Assembly: GCA_963664185.2 (NCBI GenBank)
Contig: CAXXOQ010000126.1
Span: 1 to 64,000, forward strand
DNA length: 64,000 bases
From: Bin34 sp963664185
Lineage (GTDB): Bacteria; Chloroflexota; Anaerolineae; Caldilineales; Caldilineaceae
Direction: 5' to 3'
Positions 7,005 through 16,462 of this stretch are shown piece by piece; the first letter of the stretch is position 1; every line of letters begins with the position of its first letter. Under the pieces are notes generated by a model. The model was given only the letters and a program-made list of their open reading frames with translations, was not told the DNA's origin and made no database searches. The position numbers were made by a program, and so were the translations under genes.

Positions 7005-8162
7005 ATGAACACCACCCAAATTTCCCTTCCGACCCAAGGACGCCTGCGGGTTCTGAGCGTGCTGGCCATCCTGGTCATCAGCAGCTTGCTGACAGCCCTG
7101 ATCTGGAAACCGGCCTTCGGGGCCCCCGCTGTGGCGACGCAACGACAGATTGACACCAGGACGAGCCTCAGTCCCAACCAGCTGTACACCTCCCTCCTCG
7201 CCAGTGTAGTCCGGGTGGAAGGCAGTGGCGGCGTCAGGGCCGAGGGCCTGTGGCCGGGGGAGAACGGGAGTCCCCGGTCCGGCATGCCGGATATGACCCG
7301 ATTCTTTGACGCGCGCACCATCGGGGCAGGCTTCTTCATCGATGATGACGGCCATATCATAACCAGCCTCAGTATCATAGAGGGTGCCGATACCATCCAC
7401 GTTACGTTTGCCGACGGGGCATGGTACGCTGCAGAGATTGTGGGTACCGACCGCCAGGCGGACTTTGCGATCCTGCACATTCCGGATCTCGATCACGACT
7501 TTGCGCCCCTGGCTTTCGCGCAAGACGACACGCTGGGCATTGGGGATCCAGTCTTTGCCTTTGGCTACCCCGAAGGTATGGCTGGCACCCTGACCCAGGG
7601 CATTGTCAACAACATGGAGGCCCGGCGCACCGGCAGAAACGGTTATCTGCTTCCCTATCTGATTCAGAGTGACGCGGTGAGCCTCCCCGGCCTGGCAGGC
7701 AGCCCGCTGGTAAATGAATTTGGCGAAGCGGTAGGCGTCAACATGAACATGCACCAGCCGTTTGGGACTCCGCAGGCTTTGAACCTGAGCATTCCCATAG
7801 AGCTGGCGCAGCAGATTACACCTGCCCTGATTCAGGGCCAGCCGTATGCCTATCCCCTGTTGGGGGTGGCCGGCATAGACCTCAGCCCGGTCGAAGCCGC
7901 TGCCATGGAAGTGAACAACCTGTACCAGGGAGCCTACATTTCGGCGGTGGGGGAAGACACTGCCGCCGCCAAGGGCGGCATTCAGGAGGGCGATTTCCTG
8001 ACTGCCGTCAACGGTACTCCCATTCGGACATTCTCAAGCCTGGCCAACCAGTTGCTTGTACACCATACAGGCGGTGAGGAAGTGCAGATTTCGGTACTGC
8101 GCGGCGATAGCAGCCTGGACCTGACCATTACTCTGGGCACCCGCGAATTGGCGGACAGTTAG
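7005..8162 (+). CDS. HtrA/DegP-like PDZ protein with degenerate catalytic triad (pseudoprotease)
   Basis: The 385-residue protein has an N-terminal membrane anchor or signal (about residues 14-40), a chymotrypsin-fold domain (about 60-280) and a C-terminal PDZ domain (about 285-380, with GGIQEGDFLTAVNGTPI). The fold-defining segments align clearly with HtrA, but the triad does not. The usual TNNHV is TSLSI, so the His position is S123; the usual GNSGGPL is GLAGSPL, so the nucleophile is A231; only D153 remains. It should therefore not cleave peptides. A scaffold, sensor or chaperone role outside the membrane is the likely alternative. It is a single-gene unit with a ribosome site (GGAG) before the ATG and a strong terminator 37 bases after the stop. 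Confidence 0.85.
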   Translation: MNTTQISLPTQGRLRVLSVLAILVISSLLTALIWKPAFGAPAVATQRQIDTRTSLSPNQLYTSLLASVVRVEGSGGVRAEGLWPGENGSPRSGMPDMTRFFDARTIGAGFFIDDDGHIITSLSIIEGADTIHVTFADGAWYAAEIVGTDRQADFAILHIPDLDHDFAPLAFAQDDTLGIGDPVFAFGYPEGMAGTLTQGIVNNMEARRTGRNGYLLPYLIQSDAVSLPGLAGSPLVNEFGEAVGVNMNMHQPFGTPQALNLSIPIELAQQITPALIQGQPYAYPLLGVAGIDLSPVEAAAMEVNNLYQGAYISAVGEDTAAAKGGIQEGDFLTAVNGTPIRTFSSLANQLLVHHTGGEEVQISVLRGDSSLDLTITLGTRELADS

Positions 8163-8199
8163 GCAAGCCAATTTCCGTCTCAGGGCCAAGCACAAATTG

Positions 8200-8232
8200 G
8201 GACAGACCACGGGATTGCCCCGTGGTCTGTCC
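8200..8232 (+). terminator. Strong hairpin terminator after the HtrA-like gene
   Basis: A 14-bp perfect stem, GGACAGACCACGGG / CCCGTGGTCTGTCC, with a five-base loop sits 37 bases after the stop codon. A T-run (TTTTTT) follows about a dozen bases later, not directly at the stem, so it may act as an intrinsic terminator or an RNA-stabilising hairpin. Confidence 0.65.
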
Positions 8233-8914
8233 GCACCTCATCCGTTTTTTCGTAGGCTCAGACTTCGGCAAGACACCAGTCCAACTCACCGCCACAGCAG
8301 TTGCGCCGCCTGGATCCCTGTGCGAGCTGTACACGGCAACATGCACGCAGCCAGTTCCCTGCCCTGGTACAGACCATTTTCGCGGTCCGGGCACCGCAGC
8401 GATGGCTTCCTCCTGTAATCCAATCCTGTCTGATACAGGTCAGGACGGGGATATAACCGGGGGCATTCCGGCCGGGGCCATGTTGGGTACAGCCTGATGG
8501 GAAAACCTGGTGCCTGGCCAGAGATCATCATGCCAGGGATCCCCAAATGCCTTGATATGCCTGCATGATCCCGTCTTCTTGCATTATGAAGAAGAATTTA
8601 CCACTGTAGTGCCAAGACAGGTAGTCTTCGATTTATGCCGGTTCCGCTGGGGGTTCGGCGGAATCCACCGTCCACGGTCGGTACAACGCAACCTTGTCGG
8701 CTGACCAGGCATTCTGCCCGGTCAGTGGCTTTCCCACCGGTTCTCCGGCGGGGGCATAACCTTGGCACATCCAGGTATCCACTTGGGGAATCGCCAGCGG
8801 GTCTCCTGCATGGCATCCCTTGCCCTGACTCTTTGGCAGGACAATCCGATGGGATGATACACTTCCCCTGCAGCCACCTGGCCTTTACCATACGTATGCC
8901 CTGGAGAGTTCTCC
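8233..8914. other. Intergenic region without recognisable gene
   Basis: About 680 bases between the HtrA-like gene and the MDR reductase. Short ORFs exist on both strands but none has a family signature or a convincing ribosome site. The promoter for the next gene should lie at the right end. Confidence 0.5.
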
Positions 8915-9931
8915 ATGACGTCCATCGTCAACCGTGAAGTTTTTCTGAAGTCGCGCCCCGTGGGGGTGCCTGCGGCAGACAATTTCGCAATCCGCGAGTC
9001 GATCCTGCCGGAACTGGCAGACAACCAGATCCTGATCCGCAATCAGTACATGTCGGTAGATCCCTACATGCGGGGCCGCATGCGGGATCTGAAAATCTAT
9101 GCCGCCCCCTTTGAGGAAGGCGAAGTCATGACGGGGGGTGCCGTAGGCAAAGTGCTTGCCTCCAACCACCCGGAGTTCCAGGAAGGAGATGAAGTGCTTC
9201 ACCAGAATGGCTGGCGGGAGTATCACATCTCCTCGGGGATTGGTCTCAGCAAGATTGACACTTCCATTGCGCCCATCCAGACTTTCCTGGGCTTGGCCGG
9301 AATGCCGGGACAGACGGCCTACTTCGGGCTGTTGCGGGTGGGGGAACCCAAACCCCACGAAACCGTGTTTGTATCTGCCGCTTCCGGTGCCGTCGGCAGT
9401 CTGGTCTGCCAGATCGCCAAGATCCAGGGTTGTTATGTCGTGGGGAGCGTAGGCTCGGATGCCAAGGCCCAGTGGCTGCTGGATGAGGCCGGTGTGGACG
9501 ATGTCATCAACTACAGGAAGGAAACAGACCTGCAGCAGGCAGTCAGGGCCAAGTGTCCCAAAGGCATTGATGTGTACTTTGAAAATGTCGGCGGGGCCCA
9601 TCTGGAAGCCGCTCTGGGCAACATGAACATGTTTGGACGCATTCCGATGTGCGGCATGATCTCCCACTACAATGACGTCACGCCCGAACCTGGTCCCCGG
9701 AACCTTATGTTTGTGGTCGGCCGACGCATCAAGCTGCAGGGCTTCATCGTGTCCGACTTTGCGGAGGAAGTGGAAGCCTTCTATGCGGACCTGCGGCAGT
9801 GGATTCAGGACGGCCGCATCAAGTGGCAGGAAACGGTGCTGCAGGGCATTGAAAAGGCCCCTGAAGCCTTCATCGGTCTCTTTACCGGCGCGAACAACGG
9901 CAAGATGCTGGTGCAGCTGGACGGGCAGTAA
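8915..9931 (+). CDS. NADP-dependent MDR oxidoreductase, prostaglandin/leukotriene reductase-like
   Basis: The 338-residue protein is a zinc-free medium-chain reductase that typically reduces the C=C bond of enones with NADPH. Signs are the N-terminal SVDPYMRGRM, the cofactor segment VFVSAASGAVGSLVCQIAK (Gly-rich loop near residue 155) and IDVYFENVGG with MCGMISHYN in the C-terminal half. It lacks the catalytic zinc Cys/His of alcohol dehydrogenases. Length is normal for the family. It lies 41 bases upstream of the UxaA-like gene on the same strand, so the two may be co-transcribed. Its natural substrate is unknown; detoxification of unsaturated aldehydes is a common role. Confidence 0.9.
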   Translation: MTSIVNREVFLKSRPVGVPAADNFAIRESILPELADNQILIRNQYMSVDPYMRGRMRDLKIYAAPFEEGEVMTGGAVGKVLASNHPEFQEGDEVLHQNGWREYHISSGIGLSKIDTSIAPIQTFLGLAGMPGQTAYFGLLRVGEPKPHETVFVSAASGAVGSLVCQIAKIQGCYVVGSVGSDAKAQWLLDEAGVDDVINYRKETDLQQAVRAKCPKGIDVYFENVGGAHLEAALGNMNMFGRIPMCGMISHYNDVTPEPGPRNLMFVVGRRIKLQGFIVSDFAEEVEAFYADLRQWIQDGRIKWQETVLQGIEKAPEAFIGLFTGANNGKMLVQLDGQ

Positions 9932-9972
9932 CCCATTGCAGGCCCTGAATCCTTTCGCCTACGGATAGTCGC

Positions 9973-12648
9973 ATGAACTCTCTCGCCTTTGATAACGTCG
10001 CCCGCTTGCCCCTGCCCGGCGACAATGTCGCCATTGCCACCCGGCGCCTGGAGAAAGGAACCTGTATCGTCACCGATGCGGGCACCCTGGAACTGGATGC
10101 CACGGTACTGGAGGGACACCGGTTTGCCTGCACCGGCATAGCACAGGGGGAGCAGGTGCAGTCCTGGAACCTTCCTTTCGGTACGGCGTTGCAGGACATT
10201 GTGCCGGGCCAATACATTTGCAACGACGACATGCTGGAGGCGTTGCGGGGCCGATCGGTCGCCCTTGATCTGCCGCCGACTCCCAATTTCGCCAGCGAAA
10301 TTCCGGCGTTTCAGCTGGATGAACAGACTTTCCGGCCCGGTTCTCCCACCCAGGGCCACGGGCTGGAAAGCCAGTTTCAGGGATATCCGCGACCGGGCAC
10401 CCGAGGTACAGGCACCCGAAACTATATTCTGCTCCTGGGGACTTCCTCCCTGGCCGGCGGGTTCGTGCGGGTACTGGAGGATCGCCTGCGGCAGGATGGC
10501 CGCCTCTTGCCCAACGTGGATGGCATTGTCGCGGTATCCCATACGGAGGGCGGTGTGCCCAATCCCAACAATCGGGAAATGGTGCTGCGTACGCTGGCCG
10601 GCTACCTGATCCACCCCAACGCCGGGGCGGTTCTGGCGGTGGATTACGGATCGGAGCCCATCACCAATGCCCTCCTGCGCGACTATATGGAGGCCCACGG
10701 CTATCCCCTGGATCGGGTGTTACACCGATTTCTGTCCGTTGCGCCATCCTTTGAGCAAGCCCTGGACACGGCCGCCGCGCAGGTGCGATCCTGGTATGAC
10801 GAAGTCAATGGTGTCTCCCGCGCGTCCCGGCCCGTTTCCGATCTCAAGCTGGCCCTCCAGTGCGGGGGCTCGGACGCCTTTTCCGGCATTTCCGGCAATC
10901 CTCTGGCGGCCTGGGTGGCCCGGGAACTCATCGCCAATGGGGGTGCCGCCAATCTGGCCGAGACCGACGAACTGATTGGGGCCGAACCGTATGTATTGCA
11001 GAACGTACGGGATCTGGCCACGGCCCGCCGTTTTCTGGAAGTGGTGGAACGCTTCAAGCAGCGGGCCGCCCGTCATGGCCATTCCGCCGAAGGCAATCCT
11101 TCCGGAGGCAACAAGTTCCGCGGCCTGTACAACATCTTCCTCAAATCGATCGGGGCCGCCATGAAGCGCCATCCGGATGTCCGGCTGGACTGGGTTATCG
11201 AATACGGGGAGATTATGGCGCAGTCCGGGTTCTATTTCATGGACAGCCCCGGCAACGATCTGGAGAGCATTGCCGGGCAGGTGGCCAGCGGCAGCAATGT
11301 CATCTTCTTTGTGACGGGCAACGGCTCCATTACCAATTTCCCGTTCGTGCCTACGATCAAGATTGTGACCACCTCGGAGCGTTTTGCGCTGCTGCAGGAG
11401 GACATGGATGTCAATGCCGGCCAATATCTGGATGGCACCGACATGGATGTGCTGGGACAGTCCCTCTATGATCTCACCCTGGCAGTCAGCGGTGGACAGC
11501 GGACGGTAGGGGAACGGGCGGGCCATGCCCAGATCCAGCTGTGGCGGAACTGGACTCTCGATTCCGATGACCAGCCACGCATTGAACCCTCCGCCCCCTT
11601 GTCCGGCCAGGCCCTGCCGGTACAGCCCGCCGGGTTTGTGCCGACTTTCCGCTATCAGGGTGAGCAGTTGGGGCAGCGGGTGGTGCCTCAAACCATCAAC
11701 ATGATCGTGCCTACCAGTCTCTGTTCAGGCCAGATTGCGCATTTGGCGGTGCGCCGCCTGACCCAGGCCCTGGGGGCCAGGGGCTCCCGGCATTTCGCCA
11801 CCATTGTCCATCACGAAGGCTGCGGCGTATCCAGCGGATCGTCCGAGGAACTCTATGCCCGCACCCTGGCCGGATACGTGCAACATCCCCAGGTGGCGCA
11901 TTGCCTGCTGCTGGAACACGGCTGCGAAAAGACCCACAACGACTTCATGGCCCATGTGCTGGACGACGCGGGGATAGATACTTCCCTTCTCGGCTGGGCC
12001 AGTGTCCAGTTGGATGGCGGCATTGTGCCGGTCCTGAACAAAATTGAAGCCTGGTTCCAGGATCAGATGGGGAATGAACCGGACGCGGCCCCTGCCGCAG
12101 GAGGTCTGGATCAGCTGCGGGTCGCCATCGCCAGTCAGGGACCGCTCAGTGCCTACAGCCTGGAACTGCTGGCACAGTGTGCCCGTACCATCGCCCATGC
12201 GGGTGGCATGGTCGTCGTACCCGGAGATTCCGTGGTGGCGCAGGCGTTCTTTCCGTCCGACGACATCGGAGCCACACTGGCCTATGCCCAGCGCAGTCCG
12301 GAATCCGGACTGCAGATCATGGATTGTCCCACCCTGCACTGGGTGGAATCCCTGGCCGGACTGGGAGCTACCGGCGTAGACCTGATCCTGGTGCATGTCG
12401 CCCCATACCCGGTGCAGGGCCATCCTCTCATACCCACGCTCCAGATTGCCACGGACCTGCCGGCAGACAGCGGCTGGCACGGGGATCTGGACCTGGTGTG
12501 GAATTCCCAGGCCCGGGACGAAACCCAGATCCAGGCGCTGTTTGATGTGATCGGCGCCGTTCTGTCCGGGCACCGCCGTGTCCGCTCCATGCAGATCGGC
12601 AATGTGGACTTCCAGATAACCCGCGGTCCCACGGGCCTGTCCCTGTAG
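9973..12648 (+). CDS. Double-length UxaA/GarD family sugar-acid dehydratase
   Basis: The 891-residue protein has an N-terminal SAF-like domain (about 15-95), then the UxaA/GarD dehydratase motifs. These include PRPGTRGTGTRNYILLLGTS near 140 and CGGSDAFSGISGNPLAAWV near 297. A second UxaA-like block starts near 575 (VPTSLCSGQ, VHHEGCGVSSGSSEELYARTL, LEHGCEKTHND). Altronate and galactarate dehydratases are about 500 residues, so this is a fused or duplicated form. It probably removes water from an aldonic or aldaric acid using iron at the Cys/His sites; the exact substrate cannot be read off. It is followed after 93 bases by a GH172-like gene, which could release the sugar whose acid it handles. 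The gene is intact over 2.7 kb. Confidence 0.85.
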   Translation: MNSLAFDNVARLPLPGDNVAIATRRLEKGTCIVTDAGTLELDATVLEGHRFACTGIAQGEQVQSWNLPFGTALQDIVPGQYICNDDMLEALRGRSVALDLPPTPNFASEIPAFQLDEQTFRPGSPTQGHGLESQFQGYPRPGTRGTGTRNYILLLGTSSLAGGFVRVLEDRLRQDGRLLPNVDGIVAVSHTEGGVPNPNNREMVLRTLAGYLIHPNAGAVLAVDYGSEPITNALLRDYMEAHGYPLDRVLHRFLSVAPSFEQALDTAAAQVRSWYDEVNGVSRASRPVSDLKLALQCGGSDAFSGISGNPLAAWVARELIANGGAANLAETDELIGAEPYVLQNVRDLATARRFLEVVERFKQRAARHGHSAEGNPSGGNKFRGLYNIFLKSIGAAMKRHPDVRLDWVIEYGEIMAQSGFYFMDSPGNDLESIAGQVASGSNVIFFVTGNGSITNFPFVPTIKIVTTSERFALLQEDMDVNAGQYLDGTDMDVLGQSLYDLTLAVSGGQRTVGERAGHAQIQLWRNWTLDSDDQPRIEPSAPLSGQALPVQPAGFVPTFRYQGEQLGQRVVPQTINMIVPTSLCSGQIAHLAVRRLTQALGARGSRHFATIVHHEGCGVSSGSSEELYARTLAGYVQHPQVAHCLLLEHGCEKTHNDFMAHVLDDAGIDTSLLGWASVQLDGGIVPVLNKIEAWFQDQMGNEPDAAPAAGGLDQLRVAIASQGPLSAYSLELLAQCARTIAHAGGMVVVPGDSVVAQAFFPSDDIGATLAYAQRSPESGLQIMDCPTLHWVESLAGLGATGVDLILVHVAPYPVQGHPLIPTLQIATDLPADSGWHGDLDLVWNSQARDETQIQALFDVIGAVLSGHRRVRSMQIGNVDFQITRGPTGLSL

Positions 12649-12741
12649 GCTCTCCGTTCGTCCACGAGACAGCTGCTTGCCAGGATCCTCCCTGAGGATC
12701 TGTCGTCTTATCCCCTGCAACTGCCGCCAAGGAGACGTTCC

Positions 12742-13845
12742 ATGCCCTATGCGTTCAATGGTCTTGACATGAGTCTCGGTACCCTCGCCCGTCTGTCCGA
12801 TGCCCAGAGCCGATCCATTTCCGCCGAGAATTTCACCGGGGCCAAGGGCCAGGGTGGCATGGCCACGGAAGGCACGGGTGCCATTGCCTCCCGGGAACTG
12901 GGGCGTGGATGGAAGGTAAGTCCCTGCATTGACATTGCCGGTTCGGCCACCGCCACCCTGGCCGACATTGCCGGCCCTGGCCAGATCCAGCACATCTGGT
13001 TCACCTGTCGCCCCGCCTACTGGCGCCGTCTGATTCTGCGCATCTATTGGGACAACGAAGCGCATCCCTCCGTCGAAGTTCCGGTGGGTGATCTGTTTTG
13101 CAGCGGTTGGAACGAGGTCTGCCGCGTCAATTCGTTGCCCATTTCGGTCAACCCGTCCGGCGGCTTCAACAGCTACTGGCCCATGCCGTTCCGGAAACAT
13201 GCCCGCATGGAACTGGTGAATCTGAGTCCGGACCCGGCCGATCACGTGTTCTACCAGATTGACTACACCCTGACGGATGTACCGGACGACCTGGCCTACT
13301 TTCACAGCAGCTGGCGCCGTGCCAACCCGCTGCCGTACAAGGATGTCTTTACCGTGGTGGATGGCATTGCCGGCAAGGGACATTACGCCGGCGTGTATGT
13401 CGCCTGGGGCTCCAACAACAGCCGGTGGTGGGGCGAAGGGGAAATGAAGTTCTATATGGATGGGGATGATGCGTGGCCCACCATCTGCGGCACGGGTACG
13501 GAAGACTATTTCGGAGGTGCCTGGGGCTTCAGGGACGTGGTGGACAATGCCTACGGCCTGTTTTCCACCCCCTATCTGGGATTTCACCAGGTCATCCAGC
13601 CCGATGGTCACGCCAACAGCCAGACGCGCCTGGGCATGTACCGGTGGCACATCATGGATCCGATTCGTTTCGATGCCGATTTGCGGGTTACCCTGCAGGC
13701 GCTGGGTTGGCGTTCCCCCAAGGAAGGAAAGTCACGGTATCTGGCCCTTCAGGACGACATCGCAGCGACCACGGTCTGGTATCAGACTGAACCACACAAT
13801 CCCTTCCCGCTCCTGGAAGACATGGATTTCCTTGAAGTGATCTGA
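12742..13845 (+). CDS. DUF2961 / GH172-like glycoside hydrolase
   Basis: The 367-residue protein belongs to the DUF2961 family, now linked to GH172 difructose-anhydride and alpha-D-fructo- or arabinofuranosidase activities. Characteristic segments are GQIQHIWFTCRPAYWRR, LILRIYWDNEAHPSVEVPVG and the C-terminal GTGTEDYFGGAWGF with its conserved Glu-Asp. No signal peptide is seen, so it probably acts in the cytoplasm or on imported oligosaccharides. The ATG at 12742 follows AAGGAGA. It sits downstream of the UxaA-like gene, consistent with release of a furanose and later oxidation. Substrate is inferred only at the family level. Confidence 0.85.
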   Translation: MPYAFNGLDMSLGTLARLSDAQSRSISAENFTGAKGQGGMATEGTGAIASRELGRGWKVSPCIDIAGSATATLADIAGPGQIQHIWFTCRPAYWRRLILRIYWDNEAHPSVEVPVGDLFCSGWNEVCRVNSLPISVNPSGGFNSYWPMPFRKHARMELVNLSPDPADHVFYQIDYTLTDVPDDLAYFHSSWRRANPLPYKDVFTVVDGIAGKGHYAGVYVAWGSNNSRWWGEGEMKFYMDGDDAWPTICGTGTEDYFGGAWGFRDVVDNAYGLFSTPYLGFHQVIQPDGHANSQTRLGMYRWHIMDPIRFDADLRVTLQALGWRSPKEGKSRYLALQDDIAATTVWYQTEPHNPFPLLEDMDFLEVI

Positions 13846-14017
13846 ATCAGGCCCGCTTCGGGGCAACGCGTGCCTCCCGGGCGGGTCATGCATGCGTCGG
13901 CGGCAGATGGGCCTTCATGCCCCGAGAGAGCCATGGGTTCTCCCGGGACGCGCAGATCATGGAGGCCACAATGCCCCCGGGTGCCTTCGGCCACAGGGCT
14001 CCCGGGACAGGGCCTGC

Positions 14018-15157
14018 CTACCAGTTGGTGAACGAACCGTCCAGGCGCCGGACCCTGGGCATGGGCTGGATCTCGCCCGTCATGCGCCGGGCCGCCTCCC
14101 GATCGAATTCAATCCCCAGGCCAGGGGCTGAGGGAGGCAACAGATAGCCGTCTTCCCATGCGGGTTGGTTGGGTACCACCTCCGTCATGAACGTACCCGG
14201 CCGGGCAGGCTGTTCCTGCACCCCGAAGTTGGGGGTAGCCAGATTGAGTTGCAGACAGGCCGCGGAAGAAACGGGGCCCAGCGGGTTGTGCAGGGCCAGT
14301 TTGATGTAGTGGGTCTCGCACCATCCCGCAATCTTGCGGGCCTCGGTAAGCCCCCCGGCGATGCAGAGATCGATGCGGGCGTAATCGATCCATTCCTCTT
14401 CGATCAATTGGCGGAACTCCCACTTGGAGCTGAACTGTTCGCCGGCGGCCAGGGGCACGGTGGTACGGGGCCGCAACGTCTTGAAGGAATCCGGATTTTC
14501 GCAGCGCAGCGGATCCTCCATGAAGAAGGGACGGAACTGTTCCGCTTCCTGACACAGCCACAGGACATCCGGCAGATCCAGCCGGGTGTGCACATCGAAG
14601 CAGATCTCCATTTCATCCCCTATGGCTTCCCGCACCGCCTGCAACTGCGCGATGGAGGCCAATACCGCAGGTCGTGGTTCTATGATGTGTCCGTCCTGGG
14701 GCAATCCCCAGCGCACAAACTTCCAGCCTTCCTCCTTTGAGGCCAGACAGGACTCTACCAGGGGAGCCACATCGCGGGAATGGCCCTGGTTGTGCGGATA
14801 GCAGACCACCTTGTCGCGCACCTTGCCCCCCAGGAGTTCATAAATGGGCACCCCCAGCGCCTTGCCCTTGATGTCCCACAGCGCGATGTCAATGGCGGCA
14901 ATGGCCGCGGTCTGAATGCGTTGGGCAGGGAAGAATCCTCCCCGGAACATGAGTTGCCACAGATGCTCAATGCGGAAGGGATCCGCCCCCACCAGCATTT
15001 CCTCAAAGTGTTTCACCGTGGCTTCCACCGCCAATTCGCGGCCGGAAATGCCGGATTCGCCCACCCCGCAGATCCCCTCATCCGTATCCACCGTGACAAA
15101 GAGAAAGTTCTTGGCCCCGTTCCAGACCCGATACGTTTCTAACCCTGTGATTTTCAT
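14018..15157 (-). CDS. Enolase-superfamily dehydratase, galactonate/mannonate dehydratase type (copy 1)
   Basis: The 379-residue protein has the mandelate racemase/enolase capping domain and barrel. Active-site features fit the GalD/ManD group: FDVHTRLD (metal Asp and the DxH general base), FFMEDP, AAGEQF (third metal Glu) and LALHNPLGPV near residue 290 (second His). It should dehydrate an aldonic acid to a 2-keto-3-deoxy acid. It is the downstream partner of the DegT-type aminotransferase gene, 33 bases away on the same strand. The start is the ATG at 15155-15157 (MKITGLETYRVWNG). Length and motifs are complete. Confidence 0.9.
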   Translation of the reverse strand: MKITGLETYRVWNGAKNFLFVTVDTDEGICGVGESGISGRELAVEATVKHFEEMLVGADPFRIEHLWQLMFRGGFFPAQRIQTAAIAAIDIALWDIKGKALGVPIYELLGGKVRDKVVCYPHNQGHSRDVAPLVESCLASKEEGWKFVRWGLPQDGHIIEPRPAVLASIAQLQAVREAIGDEMEICFDVHTRLDLPDVLWLCQEAEQFRPFFMEDPLRCENPDSFKTLRPRTTVPLAAGEQFSSKWEFRQLIEEEWIDYARIDLCIAGGLTEARKIAGWCETHYIKLALHNPLGPVSSAACLQLNLATPNFGVQEQPARPGTFMTEVVPNQPAWEDGYLLPPSAPGLGIEFDREAARRMTGEIQPMPRVRRLDGSFTNW

Positions 15158-15190
15158 GCCCGTCCCTCGATCCGGTTCCTGCGTTCCTGC

Positions 15191-16462
15191 CTACAGCAAT
15201 TGGGCAAACACCTTGGAAATGCCTTCGATGGTCTCTTCCACTTCTGTGTTGGACAGCGTGGGATGAATGTGTACCTGCACCGCCCGGGTCAGCAGATCCA
15301 GACTCTGGGGACACATGTCCTCCGCATATTCCACTTCGCGGGGCGCCCAGGTCCAGGGCCCGCCCCTGTCGTGCCACTGCTTCTTGGCCAGCACGGAGGA
15401 CCACGAGGCATAGACATGCTGATCCACCCCGGTGCCGTACAGGCGGTTGGCACTGAGGTTTTCCGCCTGCAGGGCATTGGCCACGCGCTCCGCCCCCTCC
15501 GTGTCGGGCATATACATGATGAGGGCAATGCCGGTGTCTCCCTCTTCATCGTTGAGACGGCGGAAACCGACCGATTTGGATTCGGCCAGGGACGTGATGC
15601 TGTTCTTGATCATGGCCTTGCGCACTCGCATGGCATCCACAATGCGCTTGCGCTTGCCCAGCTGTACCCGGGCCATGGCTCCGGTCACTTCGTTCATGCG
15701 GAAGTTCAGACCCCACATCACCTGACTCTCCGGCACATCCACCAGGCGGGAAGAAAACGGATCATGAAACATGGCCGCGCGGGTATAGATCGCTTCCTGA
15801 TCCGTTACCACCATGCCGCCTTCGCCCGTGGTGATGATCTTGCTGGCCTGCAGGCTGAAGGCACCGACATCACCCAGGGAACCCAGGGGCCGACCCCGGA
15901 AAGAGCCGCCATTTGCCTGCGCAGTATCTTCCAGCACCAGCAGGTCATGGGCTTGGGCAATGTCGTTGATGGCGTCCATGTTGGCGGGCACACCACGCAT
16001 ATGAACCGGCATGATGGCCTTGGTATACGGCGACAGATTCGCCCTGGTGGCCTCCGGGTCCAGGGTAAGCGAATCGTCCACTTCCGTGATAATGGGCACA
16101 GCGCCTATGCCCAGAATCGCGGCCACCGAAGCGATCCAGCCAAAGGCCGGCACTATGACCTCGTCTCCCGGCCCCACGCCCAGGCCCTGCAATGCGCAAA
16201 GCAGGGCCGCCGTCCCCGATGTCACGGCCAGGGCATGGCGCGTGCCCGTCATGTCCGCGAACGCTGCTTCAAGCTGGTCGCACTGGGATGGCTCCTCCTC
16301 CATGAAGCGATAGAGATTGCGGCTGCGGAGTACTTCCATAACCGCCTTCTCCTCGTCTTCATCAAAGGCCAGCATGCCTGGCAGCATGACAGGCAACGGT
16401 TCAGGGCGTGCCGGATTGCCATTGTTGATGGCCAGTGGTGTGTTTTTCGCTATATCGTTCAT
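15191..16462 (-). CDS. DegT/DnrJ/EryC1/StrS family PLP aminotransferase
   Basis: The 423-residue protein is a sugar-type aminotransferase or dehydratase. The PLP lysine is K208 in SLQASKIITTGEGG; upstream are TSGTAALLCALQGLGVGPGDEV and the cofactor Asp in LVLEDTAQANGG. Such enzymes transaminate keto-sugars or act as inositol or sugar-acid aminotransferases in catabolic clusters. It is first in a two-gene unit with the enolase-superfamily dehydratase, which suggests amino-sugar or sugar-acid metabolism rather than antibiotic sugar synthesis. The start ATG (16460-16462) follows AGGAGATATCTGAAC. Confidence 0.9.
   Translation of the reverse strand: MNDIAKNTPLAINNGNPARPEPLPVMLPGMLAFDEDEEKAVMEVLRSRNLYRFMEEEPSQCDQLEAAFADMTGTRHALAVTSGTAALLCALQGLGVGPGDEVIVPAFGWIASVAAILGIGAVPIITEVDDSLTLDPEATRANLSPYTKAIMPVHMRGVPANMDAINDIAQAHDLLVLEDTAQANGGSFRGRPLGSLGDVGAFSLQASKIITTGEGGMVVTDQEAIYTRAAMFHDPFSSRLVDVPESQVMWGLNFRMNEVTGAMARVQLGKRKRIVDAMRVRKAMIKNSITSLAESKSVGFRRLNDEEGDTGIALIMYMPDTEGAERVANALQAENLSANRLYGTGVDQHVYASWSSVLAKKQWHDRGGPWTWAPREVEYAEDMCPQSLDLLTRAVQVHIHPTLSNTEVEETIEGISKVFAQLL

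Noticed and set aside
8163..8914. Several 60-100 codon ORFs on both strands
   Set aside because: All overlap one another, lack ribosome sites and show no conserved motifs.
11725..13650. Long minus-strand ORF of 641 codons
   Set aside because: Antisense shadow of the UxaA-like and GH172-like genes; low-complexity Gly/His/Gln composition and no family motif.
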